From assembly GCA_003973385.1 (NCBI GenBank), contig QNYK01000079.1, positions 62,001 to 126,000 of the forward strand: a DNA stretch of 64,000 nucleotides, given 5' to 3'. Below the pieces are notes generated by a model that did no database searches, was not told where the DNA came from, and saw only the letters and a list, made by a program, of their open reading frames with translations. Shown here piece by piece: positions 44,571 to 53,904 of this stretch. Position 1 is the stretch's first letter, and the number at the start of each line of letters is the position of its first letter. A program made the position numbers and the translations under genes. Origin of the DNA: Bacillota bacterium (GTDB lineage Bacteria > Planctomycetota > UBA8108 > UBA1146).

Positions 44571-44638
44571 AATACTGTGCCTTCAGCAATACTGTGCCTT
44601 CAGCAATACTGTGCCTTCAGCAATACTGTGCCCTCAGC
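44571..44638. repeat. 17-bp tandem repeat, four copies
   Basis: Unit AATACTGTGCCTTCAGC, three exact copies and a fourth with one change (T to C). Lies in the 150-bp gap between convergent genes. No hairpin or coding potential is seen. Confidence 0.92.
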
Positions 44639-44689
44639 GTGGACCTGTTGACGCGTATTCGCTGGGTCGCTGCGATCGAACTCCGAAGT

Positions 44690-45274
44690 TCACTGAATGT
44701 CGGCGATCACCGAGGCGTGAAGTGCCCAGCGTGAGCCGGCGTGATTCTCGACCACGGCCTGCCAGTCCTTCTTGAGGAGTTCGGTGTCGAACGAGTTGCC
44801 GAGAAACGCCGCCATACCCCTGCGGTACAGGATTTCAGCCACAGCAGGACCCTGAGGAGCAGCTTCCAGAGCCCTGTCGTATTCCCCCACAGCCAGAAGC
44901 GGCTCTTTCCTATCATGAAGATCGATGGCTCGAGCCAGATGCATCTCGGCGATCAACTCCGCTGTTGGCAACCAGCCGGTCCAGTCCCGTAACAATCGTT
45001 TCTGATCGCTGCTGAAGAAACGAAACCGAGGAGAGAAGGGGATCCTGGTCATCACCGTCGCATCTCTGAAATCATCATGCCGATCGGTGACGTTGATGCG
45101 AAGGGGTGCCACCAGTTCACCGATGGCACGGTTGAAATCAGGATCTGGATACGTCACGGCATCCAGGCGCTTGCAACCGAGTCAGCCGGGGGCCTCCAGG
45201 ATGATGAGAATCGGACGCTGGTCCTGCTCTGCGTGCTGCCTCGCCTGCTCGATCGTATCGTGCCAGTGCTCCAT
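44690..45274 (-). CDS. Thioredoxin-fold selenoprotein (in-frame UGA, ULGC)
   Basis: Read through TGA at 45184-45182 the gene codes for 194 aa. The ATG at 45274 has GGAGG 8 nt upstream and follows ileS by 62 bp. N-terminus: WHDTIEQARQHAEQDQRPILIILEAPG, then U31-L-G-C-K-R-L-D, which fits the AdWCxxCkxLd site of DUF255/thioredoxin-like proteins, then YPDPDFNRAIGELVAPLRINV. The rest holds a TPR-like pair of helices (AVGEYDRALEAAP). No signal peptide, so cytoplasmic. A hairpin starts 15 nt after the TGA. Without read-through, the downstream part would lack a thioredoxin active site. Confidence 0.83.
45145..45184 (-). other. UGA Sec codon and putative bacterial SECIS hairpin
   Basis: TGA at 45184-45182; the 8-bp stem CUGGAUGC / GUAUCCAG (one G-U pair) with loop CGUGAC occupies 45166-45145. 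The loop starts about 23 nt after the codon, in the window usual for bacterial SECIS. Confidence 0.7.
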
Positions 45275-45336
45275 CGAAGCCCCCTCCACGTCACTGCATG
45301 TCGTCACGGTTGCCATCAAAGCCCTGCATCCTGCAG

Positions 45337-48300
45337 TTAGACCGGAAACACACCGATCCGCACTGCGGTTCCATCGATCTCGACATCTCGGAACTCGCCG
45401 CTGTCTGGAGCTTCCCGCAGGATCTCCACCGTCAGGGTCTCATTTTGCAGGTGCTCGCCATGCTCGTCGACCGCCTGGGCAAGATCGCCCTCCGTTGCAA
45501 CGGAGAGTCGAATACGCTGATCATAACCGAGGTCGAGATCTCTGCGGATCCCCTGGACGTGACTGATCACTTCTCGCACCAGACCTTCGCGGTGCAGTTC
45601 AGGGGTCACCTCGGTCGAGAGCACTACCACGACGCCTCGCGATTCCGCGGCACTCCAGCCATCCTTCTGTCTCATCCTGACATCGAGATCTGCCGCCTCC
45701 AGTTGGACCTCACGATCTGCATCGAGGCGTAACGAAATCTGATCCCCTGTGGTCGCCGCCTGAACAATGGATGCCGGATCCGGATGCTGTGCCAGCGCCG
45801 CAGCAATTGAACGAGCATCCGAACCGAAGCGGGGACCGATCGTCTTGAAGTTAGGCTTCACTTCATAGGAAACAAACTCTGAAGCGTCCTCGACAAATTC
45901 GACACTCTTCACATTCAGTTCCTCAGAGATCAACTCGGTATCGGATGCCAGTGCAGAAGCCATCGACGAATCGGCCAGTACTATTCGTACGGCTGGAAGT
46001 GGCTGCCTGACACGTAACTTTTCGCGCGATCTACAGGAGCGTCCAAGAGAAGCGATTTCCCGGATCGTCGCCATCCGATGGCAAAGGGCATCGTCTCGCC
46101 TGTTGGCGTCTGACTCGGGGTAATCACAGAGGTGTACCGATTCCGGGAATACATCCCCTCTCGGAAGCACCAACGCACCGTAGAGGTGTTCCGTGATGAA
46201 GGGAACAAATGGCGCTGCCAGGAGTGTTGTCGTGACCAGGCAGTGATAGAGAGTCGAGTAGGCCGCATCTTTATCCGGGTTCATTCCCTCACTCCAGTAG
46301 CGATCTCGGCCTCGGCGAACATACCAGTTTGACAGTCCATCGACGAAGTCATTGAGGGCAGTGGCAGCACTCAGGTTGTCGAGACCGTCGAGGGAAGTTC
46401 GCATCTTGTCCACCGTGGCGTGTAGTTCTGCCATCACCCAGCGATCGAGCTCTGACAGCTCGACATCGTCTCCAGGGGGAGCGATCAGATCTCCGCTCGG
46501 CTGCCAGCCATCGATTCGCGCGTAGATGCTGAAGAACGAATAGACATTCCACAGCCGCAGAAGGAACTCCCGCTGCCCCTCGGTGATCGACTGCTCCTGG
46601 AAGCGAAGGCTGGTCCACGGAGCCTGTCCGGCATAGAAGAACCAGCGCATCGCATCGGCACCCTCCTTCTCGAAGATGTAGTCGGGCGTTCGATAGTTCT
46701 TGAGCGATTTCGACATCTTGAGGCCGTCTTCGCCGAGCAGGTGGCCCAGGACGATGCATGAACGAAACGGATGAGGCCAGTCTGTAAAGACCTCATCTGG
46801 TATGCGATCGTCCCCGTGAGCCGCTCCCTCGGGTCCAAACAGAATCGTCGAGATGGACAGCAGCGCGTAGAACCAACCGCGTGTCTGGTCGATCGCCTCG
46901 CTGATGAAGTCTGCCGGGAACTGGCTCGTGAATCGTTCAACATTGTCATGAGGGAATCCCCACTGAGCAAATGGCATGCACCCGGCATCGAACCAGCAGT
47001 CGATGACATCCGGGACCCTCCTCATGCGCGCACCTTCTGCAAACGGAGAGGAGTAGGTCACGGCATCGATGTAGGGACGATGGACTCGCAGATGATCGTC
47101 AAGCAGCGGATCCTCTGCTTTTGCAGCAGCGAATACCTCCTGCCCCGTGGCATCGGGTTTGGAGAGTAACTCATCGTAGCTTTCGATCGCTTCCATCTGA
47201 CCGGTCTGCTCGCAGACCCAGATCGGAAGCGGAGTCCCCCAGAAGCGTTCACGCGAGAGGGTCCAATCTACATTTGATTCGAGGTACTTACCGAAGCGAC
47301 CATCCCGGATGTGATCTGGAAGCCACTGAATCTGCTGATTGTTGGCGAGCATCTGGTCGACATACTGCGTGGTCCGGATGAACCAGGAGCGTCGAGGATA
47401 CTGAATCAGTGCATCTTCTGGAGCACGGGGACAGAAGGGGTAGTCGTGGCGGTACACCTCCAGGTGCAGGAGAGTGCCATCTTCCTTCATCTCACGAATC
47501 AGATCACGGTCGCAATCTTTGACCCACCGTCCTTCGTATTCGGGACCGGCGATCTTCGAGAAGGATCCATCGGGTTCGACGGCACACAGCAGCGGCAGTT
47601 GTTCCGGATCGTCGAGTTCTCTCCTCTGAGCAACAAGCAGGTCGTGGTCCACCTCACCGAAGGCGGGAGCCTGGTGAACGACACCCGTACCACTCTCGGT
47701 GGTGACGAAATCGGCAGCGACCACCCGCCACATCGCCACCATCTCCTCGCCTGATCGCTGCTGGACATGCAGTGATGCCAGATCTTTCCAGTAGTTGTCG
47801 AAGGGAGGCTGGTAACGAGCTGCCACCAGATCTGCCCCTGGCATCGTCTTTTCGACGGTCAGTTCGCGCTTCAATTTTCCAGCCAGGGTCTCCACGAGAG
47901 CTTCGGCCAGAATCAGCCGCTCCCCCGTCTCGCCATCGACAGCGACGCAGTAGTTCACCTCGGGGTGCACCGCGATGAACTGGTTCGACAGCAGGGTCCA
48001 GGGGGTCGTCGTCCAGACGACGAAGCTGGTCCCGTCGGGGGTACCATCATCATTCAACCGAGGCATCCGGACGAACACACTCGGATCATCGACCTCGCGA
48101 TATCCCTCTCCCACCTCACCTGCCGATAGCCCGGTGCCACCCTGTGCCCACCACCAGACGATTTTATCACCCTGGTACAGGAGTCCCCGATCAAACAGTC
48201 GTTTCAGCGCCCACCAGACGCTCTCGATATATTCTTGATGGTAAGTGGCGTAGGCCTCATCCAGATCGACCCAGAATCCGATGTTTCTCGTCAGCGATTC

Positions 48301-48717
48301 CCACTCCTGGACGTATCGAAATACCGATTGCTGGCAACGGCGAACAAAGGGCTCGATGCCATACTCTTCGATCTCTCCCTTGGAGTGGATCCCGATCTCC
48401 TTGCACACCTCGGTCTCGACTGGCAACCCGTGGGTATCCCAGCCCGCCTTCCGCTCACACAGCCGCCCACGCATCGTCTGGTAGCGAGGGAACAGATCCT
48501 TCATCGCCCTGGTCAGAGCGTGTCCGGGGTGCGGCATACCGTTGGCAGTGGGAGGGCCCTCGAAAAAGACAAATCGCTCGGCACCTGCGCGCGCATCGAG
48601 AGCCTTCTGGTGAATCGAGTTCCGTTGCCAGAAATCACTGATCTGCGCCTCAAGAGCAGGAAAGTCGGGGGATGAGATCGGCTCGGGGAACTGGAAAGGA
48701 CTGCCGGTTTCATTCAT
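45337..48717 (-). CDS. ileS: Isoleucyl-tRNA synthetase
   Basis: 1126 aa. Class I signature HPGH at residues 63-66, GWDTHGLPVE, editing-domain landmarks VVWTTTPWTL and GTGVVHQAPAFGEVDHDL, and KMSKSLKNY. The length and the residues around the signatures look like the eukaryote-like (type 2) IleRS branch, which is often mupirocin-insensitive; this subclass call is inferred. Charges tRNA-Ile. The UGA-containing thioredoxin-like gene follows on the same strand. Confidence 0.96.
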   Translation of the reverse strand: MNETGSPFQFPEPISSPDFPALEAQISDFWQRNSIHQKALDARAGAERFVFFEGPPTANGMPHPGHALTRAMKDLFPRYQTMRGRLCERKAGWDTHGLPVETEVCKEIGIHSKGEIEEYGIEPFVRRCQQSVFRYVQEWESLTRNIGFWVDLDEAYATYHQEYIESVWWALKRLFDRGLLYQGDKIVWWWAQGGTGLSAGEVGEGYREVDDPSVFVRMPRLNDDGTPDGTSFVVWTTTPWTLLSNQFIAVHPEVNYCVAVDGETGERLILAEALVETLAGKLKRELTVEKTMPGADLVAARYQPPFDNYWKDLASLHVQQRSGEEMVAMWRVVAADFVTTESGTGVVHQAPAFGEVDHDLLVAQRRELDDPEQLPLLCAVEPDGSFSKIAGPEYEGRWVKDCDRDLIREMKEDGTLLHLEVYRHDYPFCPRAPEDALIQYPRRSWFIRTTQYVDQMLANNQQIQWLPDHIRDGRFGKYLESNVDWTLSRERFWGTPLPIWVCEQTGQMEAIESYDELLSKPDATGQEVFAAAKAEDPLLDDHLRVHRPYIDAVTYSSPFAEGARMRRVPDVIDCWFDAGCMPFAQWGFPHDNVERFTSQFPADFISEAIDQTRGWFYALLSISTILFGPEGAAHGDDRIPDEVFTDWPHPFRSCIVLGHLLGEDGLKMSKSLKNYRTPDYIFEKEGADAMRWFFYAGQAPWTSLRFQEQSITEGQREFLLRLWNVYSFFSIYARIDGWQPSGDLIAPPGDDVELSELDRWVMAELHATVDKMRTSLDGLDNLSAATALNDFVDGLSNWYVRRGRDRYWSEGMNPDKDAAYSTLYHCLVTTTLLAAPFVPFITEHLYGALVLPRGDVFPESVHLCDYPESDANRRDDALCHRMATIREIASLGRSCRSREKLRVRQPLPAVRIVLADSSMASALASDTELISEELNVKSVEFVEDASEFVSYEVKPNFKTIGPRFGSDARSIAAALAQHPDPASIVQAATTGDQISLRLDADREVQLEAADLDVRMRQKDGWSAAESRGVVVVLSTEVTPELHREGLVREVISHVQGIRRDLDLGYDQRIRLSVATEGDLAQAVDEHGEHLQNETLTVEILREAPDSGEFRDVEIDGTAVRIGVFPV

Positions 48718-48816
48718 CAGGGTTTCCTCCAGGGCCTCGGCTGATGAGAACTTGCCGGGGACGAGGGAGGATAGCCGATCCTGAGCATCGCTACACCCGC
48801 TTCGAGGAAGCGGTGC

Positions 48817-49950
48817 TCAGCAGCCCGATTGGCTGCAGTCGAGGGGGTCCGTATCGGTCGGATCGGGGCCGCAACCGTTCACGATGTTCGGCTCCGGGAT
48901 GGTCGGCGACCCCGGGATGAACAGACTGCCGAGCAGATACACAGCATCGGCAACGTTCATGCCACCGTCGTCATTGCAGTCACCTGCATCGGCGCACATC
49001 ACCTGCGGACTCCCGGGGATGAAGAGGCTTCCTAGCAAGTACACGGCATCGGCAACATTGACTCCCAAATCGAGATTGCAATCTCCACGGATGAAATTGT
49101 CACCAGGCGGGCACGGGGTTGCAATCTCGACCAATGCGATTCCGTTGACGTCGTGATCAAAGGTGCCGAGGAAGGTCTCCCCTCCATCTTCGGTGACCAG
49201 GTAGACCGATCTTGCTGTATCCCCCTGGACCCAGAGAAATACATCCTCTGCAGGCCAGTAGGTCAGCGATCGAACGGATTCAGAAGAGAGGTTTGCAGCG
49301 ATGGCAATCGATGCAGAGTCGCAGTTATTCGATCCACTGGCGGAAGGACGCTCGAACTCCGCCGGCCCACCAACGCTGTAGCCGCCGGAAGCGCGAAACA
49401 CCTCATCGCCGGATCCCAGAGCAATGGTGTCTCCACCTTCACTGCCGGTGTACTGACACAGATCGCTGGGTCCACCCGTGATGGTACTCAACTCGCAGTA
49501 ATTTGAACTGCCTGTCGAAAGGATGTTGGTGATGCCACGCAGATCACCGTCTTCTCTGAAATCGATGTCGTTGAAATCGAGTACGGTGAAGCCCAAAAGA
49601 TCGATGGTGTCGTTGATGGGGTCGTATTCCATCAACCAGGGAGCGGGGGCTGGCGAGGGCGGTAGCGAGGTCATCGCCAGTAGAAACCAGTTTCCGGTGG
49701 TCGGATGAATCGTGATTCCCCTGAGACCGTCGATCTCGATCGCACCCGGGATCGACAGAGAAATCTCAGCCACGACCTCAAGAGTGTCCGGGTTCACCGT
49801 CCTGACGACATCATCGAACTCCGATACTGTCAGAAAATTGGTGACGTAGCAGATCCCCTGCTGGGCCTCCACCACAGGAGCCGGGAAGAGCAGCCCGGCA
49901 ACCAGGAAGGGCACGATAATGTTGATCTTCATGAAGAAATCCGATTTCAT
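48817..49950 (-). CDS. Secreted dockerin-containing protein of unknown function
   Basis: 377 aa from the ATG at 49950 (GGGAG 6 nt upstream). Signal peptide IIVPFLVAGLLFPAPVVEA. The body has propeller-like phrases (VRTVNPDTLEVVAEISL, GLRGITIHPTTGNWFLL, MEYDPINDTIDLLGFTVLDFND across strands) but no catalytic motif. The C-terminus has two near-identical dockerin repeats, each with VNVADAVYLLGSLFIPGSP, differing at the DNA level by silent changes. Ends in a Cys-containing tail. Confidence 0.84.
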   Translation of the reverse strand: MKSDFFMKINIIVPFLVAGLLFPAPVVEAQQGICYVTNFLTVSEFDDVVRTVNPDTLEVVAEISLSIPGAIEIDGLRGITIHPTTGNWFLLAMTSLPPSPAPAPWLMEYDPINDTIDLLGFTVLDFNDIDFREDGDLRGITNILSTGSSNYCELSTITGGPSDLCQYTGSEGGDTIALGSGDEVFRASGGYSVGGPAEFERPSASGSNNCDSASIAIAANLSSESVRSLTYWPAEDVFLWVQGDTARSVYLVTEDGGETFLGTFDHDVNGIALVEIATPCPPGDNFIRGDCNLDLGVNVADAVYLLGSLFIPGSPQVMCADAGDCNDDGGMNVADAVYLLGSLFIPGSPTIPEPNIVNGCGPDPTDTDPLDCSQSGC

Positions 49951-50003
49951 GGCTCGCTCCCCTGGCGAACCGATCAGGACAGGAATCAGGCTTCCCGACC
50001 AGT

Positions 50004-51359
50004 TCATTTTCTGAGGGCCTTTTGAAGAGAATTTTCTAGTTGTTCATAACTCTGATAGCCCGGTGCTCGCGATACGACATCACCCTTACGATCGATGAAG
50101 TAGACTGTGGGCAGTCTCTTCAGATGATACTGCTGAAATCCGACTCCATCGCCCCTCAACAGCATCCGTTGCTGTAGGTCATTCTCCGCGACGAACTCTC
50201 GAATTCTGCCGCGTCCGTCGTTGTCGGCATTTATTGCCAGTACCACCACACCCTTGCTGCGAAACTCCTTCTGGATCTTGCTGAGGTGCGGAGACTCCGC
50301 ACGACAGATCCCTCACGAGTAGCCCCAGAAGGCGACCATCACCGTCTTGCCCCTGTAATCAGAGAGACTCACTGATTTCCCCTCGAGATCCTCGAGTGTG
50401 AAGTCGGGTGCGGGCTTACCAAACATCTTCCTGGCTCGAACATCTGGATCGAGGGGCCGGGAAGCGATCTTCTTGCTCGATTTGAGAAGACTGGCCACTT
50501 CTTCCACGACCTCGCCGAGGGGTCCTCGCTTGTGGTCATTACGGCCCTTCTCGAACATCGTCTCGGCGATTTCCACCGCTGCCAGAGACATCCCCTTTCG
50601 AAGCACGCGGACCACCGGAGCCAGGAACTCGTAGCCTTCCTGAACTTGCTTCGATTCCTCTTCCTCTATCAGCCCGGCCTCGAGGCGCTCGACTCGCAGC
50701 ACTCGCTTCTCGGTGGTGACAGATTCTTCGCTTCCCCGTAGCAGGGTCGCCGTCCATTCGGCCTGTTTCAGGGAACCGCCTGTACCGAGCAGCAACGTCT
50801 CCTTGAACTCGCTCAGTTTCAGTGCCCGGGAACCCCCTCTGATCTGGGTCGTACCCCCTGCAAGAACTCCGACCTGAGTCACTCTGCCCTCGGCGTCGGT
50901 CGTTTCAGTGCGCTCGACGGGAATCTGACGCCTCAGGCCGACCGAGGTTCCATCGGCCCAGCCCAGCCCCACCCCCTGGTTTCCTGCCTCATGAACAGAG
51001 AGCAGCATCTCCATCACTCCGGGCGAGAGCGGATCGAACAGTTCCGGGCGAGGTTTGCCGCTGCCCAGGATCAGCATCGATCCGATCGGGAATCCACCCG
51101 GGTAACTCCCGTCGGAAGCGATGGCCCGCCATACCCAGCGATTCCCGCCAGGAGCTGGGATCTGATAGATGGTCACCTCGTATTCGACCTTCTCTTCCCC
51201 ACGCACCTGGACAACCTTCCAGACTGCCTTTGCAGACGGATTTTCGAGCTCTTCTTCACCGTCCTGGACCCCGAGCAATAGCCCTGGAAGCAGTACGGCC
51301 CACAACATCACGAGAAGCACTCGAAGTGGATCCGTGGCCAGGAAGGGAACATGGGTCAT
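50004..51359 (-). CDS. TlpA-like selenoprotein (in-frame UGA, UGIC)
   Basis: Read through TGA at 50315-50313, one 451-aa protein from the ATG at 51359 (GAGGAG 8 nt upstream). Signal peptide LRVLLVMLWAVLLPGLLLG, a beta-rich N-terminal domain, then APDFTLEDLEGKSVSLSDYRGK and VMVAFWGYS-U349-GICRAESPH, the standard TlpA active-site context with Sec for the first Cys. Downstream VVLAINADNDG, LKRLPTVYFIDRKGDVV complete the fold. A hairpin starts 10 nt after the TGA. Probably a periplasmic redox protein. The last ~100 residues alone would have no start or signal, which argues against two genes. Confidence 0.86.
50286..50315 (-). other. UGA Sec codon and putative bacterial SECIS hairpin
   Basis: TGA at 50315-50313; the stem GUGCGG / CCGCAC with loop AGUCU occupies 50302-50286, 10 nt after the codon. 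The loop closely resembles the AGGUCU loop of the Escherichia coli fdhF SECIS. Confidence 0.74.
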
Positions 51360-51664
51360 GCAGAACTCTCCTCAGGGCAAAACAGCCCGAATGTGTCCAG
51401 AATTGGCTCTCCTGGAGCGATTTCAGCGCTCTCGAAGGGACGCCAACCAACGGTAAACCCACCCCCACCTAGGCACAAGTGGGGGCCCCACGACAAGGTA
51501 GTAGCAAAATATCGCCTCCAGCCTTACACTGGGGCCTTGAGCGAGAGGGCTTCAGTCGCACGTAGAAATTCCACGGGGAATACTGGCTTGCTGGAGTCCT
51601 ACAGGATGCTGGACAGTTTGAATTAGTTGATCCTGCGAAGACCCCTCTCGAGAGGAGGCTCGGT
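51360..51664. promoter_or_regulatory. Divergent intergenic region
   Basis: About 305 bp between the TlpA-like selenoprotein gene and the vWA-like gene. It holds an inverted repeat CCCCCAC...GTGGGGG near 51467-51490 and a 12-bp palindrome CCTCTCGAGAGG just before the downstream ribosome-binding site. No gene is seen. Confidence 0.45.
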
Positions 51665-52381
51665 TTGTCGAAACAAACTCGCGGCATTTTTCTGATGGCC
51701 CTTCTGTTCGTCTTTGCCCCGGTGGCCCTCAGCACCGTGTACTCAGCAGACGATATCGGAGCGGCACGCAAACCTCTGGATCTTCCGGCCGGTGGTGCTG
51801 GTGAGAACGATGAGGAAGAAGATGCTCCGGAAGCGATTCGCTTCTACGGCAGTGAGTTCGAGGGAGACTGCTTCGTCTTCATCGTGCCTGCATATGGGTT
51901 CTGCGGAGAGACCGTCATCTTCGACATGATCCGCCAGGAAGTTTCAGCGACCCTGAACCAGTTATCAGCGTCTGTCGATTTTGCGATCGTCGCATATAAC
52001 TCGACAACCTACATCTGGCGTCCGGAATGCTGCAACGCCTCGGCACCGCACAAGGCTTCTGCGCAGGCCTGGCTCGGCACCCTCGCTCCGATTGAGAATC
52101 ATTGTCTTCTCGATGCAGCGCTGGCTGGCCTCGGCCTCGCCCAGCAAGCTCCGGGATCTCACAAGCAGGTCATCATCTGCGGAGCCCGTGAGCCGTACTG
52201 CAACGGAGCGGGTGGCGGCAACTACGCAGACATCTGCATGGAGTCGATCACGGCAGCCAACTTCGAGAACCTGCCGGTTCACACCATTTACTTCACCAGT
52301 TCCTTCTACACCGGTGAAGAGCAGTTCTACGTCAACCTCGCCGCCATGAACGGTGGAACCTTCCGTCAGGTGGATTACTAG
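51665..52381 (+). CDS. Secreted vWA-like protein with degenerate MIDAS
   Basis: 238 aa from a TTG start with AGGAGG 6 nt upstream. Signal peptide GIFLMALLFVFAPVALS, an acidic spacer (GENDEEEDAPEA), then a von Willebrand A-like core: CFVFIVPAYGFCGETVIFD, ASVDFAIVAYNST, LDAALAGLGLA, LPVHTIYFTS, MNGGTFRQV. The metal motif DxSxS is replaced by VPAYG, so the ion site is gone. Eight or more Cys suggest disulfides. A strong terminator follows, so it is a monocistronic unit. Partner unknown. Confidence 0.75.
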   Translation: MSKQTRGIFLMALLFVFAPVALSTVYSADDIGAARKPLDLPAGGAGENDEEEDAPEAIRFYGSEFEGDCFVFIVPAYGFCGETVIFDMIRQEVSATLNQLSASVDFAIVAYNSTTYIWRPECCNASAPHKASAQAWLGTLAPIENHCLLDAALAGLGLAQQAPGSHKQVIICGAREPYCNGAGGGNYADICMESITAANFENLPVHTIYFTSSFYTGEEQFYVNLAAMNGGTFRQVDY

Positions 52382-52401
52382 AACCGACCGCAGGTCACCT
52401 G

Positions 52402-52441
52402 AAAAAGCCCTCGGACGCAGCAGCGTCCGGGGGCTTTTTTT
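52402..52441 (+). terminator. Rho-independent terminator
   Basis: AAAAAGCCC-T-CGGACGC / GCGTCCG-G-GGGCTTTTT with loop AGCA, a 17-bp stem with one T-G pair and a run of seven T. It lies 20 bp after the vWA-like gene. Confidence 0.95.
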
Positions 52442-52536
52442 CTGATGATCAGTGCGAGTCTCTGCCGCGATGTCGACGGCCACCCCATCCTGTATAAGCC
52501 ACCGGAAGGTGCCTCGATCCTGCACAGTCACTCGAG

Positions 52537-52604
52537 CAGGTACAGTGTCATGGCAGGTACAGTGTCATGGCAGGTACAGTGTCATGGCAGGTACAGTGTC
52601 ATGG
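52537..52604. repeat. 17-bp tandem repeat, four copies
   Basis: Unit CAGGTACAGTGTCATGG, four exact copies, in the gap between the terminator of the vWA-like gene and the convergent mraY. Same unit length, copy number and setting as the repeat at 44571, but a different sequence. Confidence 0.93.
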
Positions 52605-52651
52605 GTCGACGCAGCACCGGGATCAGGCCATCGCCTGGCAGCAGTGGCTGG

Positions 52652-53752
52652 TCAGCGCACCTTCAACAGAATCACGATCAACATCGGCGCCATCACCGCC
52701 TGCATGATCACGAATCGCACCAGCACCTGGGTGTTGGACCAACCCCAGTTCACCCGGACATGATCGTGAAGTGGGCAGCGAATACCATCGAAGACGCGGA
52801 TGCTAAGGAACTTCTTGAAACCGACCTTGAACAACCCGGTGCCACCATTGGTGAGGATCAGCAGTGCCACCACCAGCAGCAGGAATGGATTTCCCGTTGC
52901 CAGTACGAAGACTCCCAGAAGAAGTCCGAGGGCACGCGAGCCCGCATCTCCCATCAGCAACTGAGAAGGATATGCATTGAACCAGAGGTAGGCGGCGAGA
53001 GTACCCAGCGTGGTTGCGACGATCACAGCCCAGCTGGCCCCATCCTCGTAGAAGGGCACCAACAGGTAGTGGGCGGAGTCAACATGGCCGACAACACCGT
53101 ACAGGACCCCACCGAGGCCGAGAAATGCTACTGAAAGTAAACTACCCGAGAGTCCATCCACTCCATCCGTACAGTTGGTGGTATTGATGGAGAACCAGAG
53201 CAGTGCCGTGGCCATCAGTCCGTACAGCCATGGCTCGCAGAGGATCGGCGCCAGCATCCCTGCAGTTCCATCGAGCAAGGCCTCTTGCCCCATCTTTGGC
53301 GCGAAGAAGGGCAGCCATATCTCCATCCTGGACTCGCCACCGATCATCGCCCAGGCCACCCCCATCGAGATGAACAGGTCGATGAGTCCCTTGCTCAATC
53401 GACCCCAGGCATCTGGACTGCAGTCATCGAGAAACCCGGCGCCCATCGCCAACAACACACCCAGCAGGATCACTGCACGATATGGATCCCATGGCGCCAC
53501 GAGTAACGCCACCAGCACCGTGACAGGGATGAAAAGAGCCCCCGCGCCGGTCGGCTTTCCGATCGACTTCACCGACTCGGCTGCGTGTTCTCGCCCGCGA
53601 TCGCACGGCAGTGTTCCGAGCCAGTGCCGCATCACCAGGAAGGAACCCACAGCAGCCAGCAACGCCCCCAGAGTGCAGAGGACCAGGTGAGACTGGAGCA
53701 GCCTGATCGGCCCCCAGAGGTGTTCGAATTGGAATCCGAGCCAGTGGAGCAA
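52652..53752 (-). CDS. mraY: Phospho-N-acetylmuramoyl-pentapeptide-transferase
   Basis: 366 aa from a TTG at 53752 behind a G-rich site; the length matches MraY. About ten membrane segments. Motifs: FLDDCSPDAWGRLSKG (DD and K), NTTNCTDGVDGLSG (NxxDGxDGL), NAYPSQLLMGDAGSRALG and CPLHDHVRVN, in which the usual HHH reads HDH. Makes lipid I for peptidoglycan. It stands alone, without other mur genes. Confidence 0.92.
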   Translation of the reverse strand: MLHWLGFQFEHLWGPIRLLQSHLVLCTLGALLAAVGSFLVMRHWLGTLPCDRGREHAAESVKSIGKPTGAGALFIPVTVLVALLVAPWDPYRAVILLGVLLAMGAGFLDDCSPDAWGRLSKGLIDLFISMGVAWAMIGGESRMEIWLPFFAPKMGQEALLDGTAGMLAPILCEPWLYGLMATALLWFSINTTNCTDGVDGLSGSLLSVAFLGLGGVLYGVVGHVDSAHYLLVPFYEDGASWAVIVATTLGTLAAYLWFNAYPSQLLMGDAGSRALGLLLGVFVLATGNPFLLLVVALLILTNGGTGLFKVGFKKFLSIRVFDGIRCPLHDHVRVNWGWSNTQVLVRFVIMQAVMAPMLIVILLKVR

Positions 53753-53904
53753 CGAAACTTCCCCCCCGGACCGGACCCTGGCGAGAGCCGATCCACGAGC
53801 AGGATAGCCGCATGCACTCATGTGGGGAAGCGTCTAGACGGTGGACCCCATCGATGGAATCACGGTGCGCTCTGCCTTGTGATTTTCACCTCGCCAGGCC
53901 CAGA

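Noticed and set aside
44571-44638. CRISPR array
   Set aside because: The 17-bp units are directly adjacent with no spacers, and no cas genes are present.
44690-45157. Reading 44690-45157 as a complete gene from the internal GTG
   Set aside because: That GTG has no ribosome-binding site and the product would lack the thioredoxin active site; the upstream ATG at 45274 with GGAGG is far better if UGA is read as Sec.
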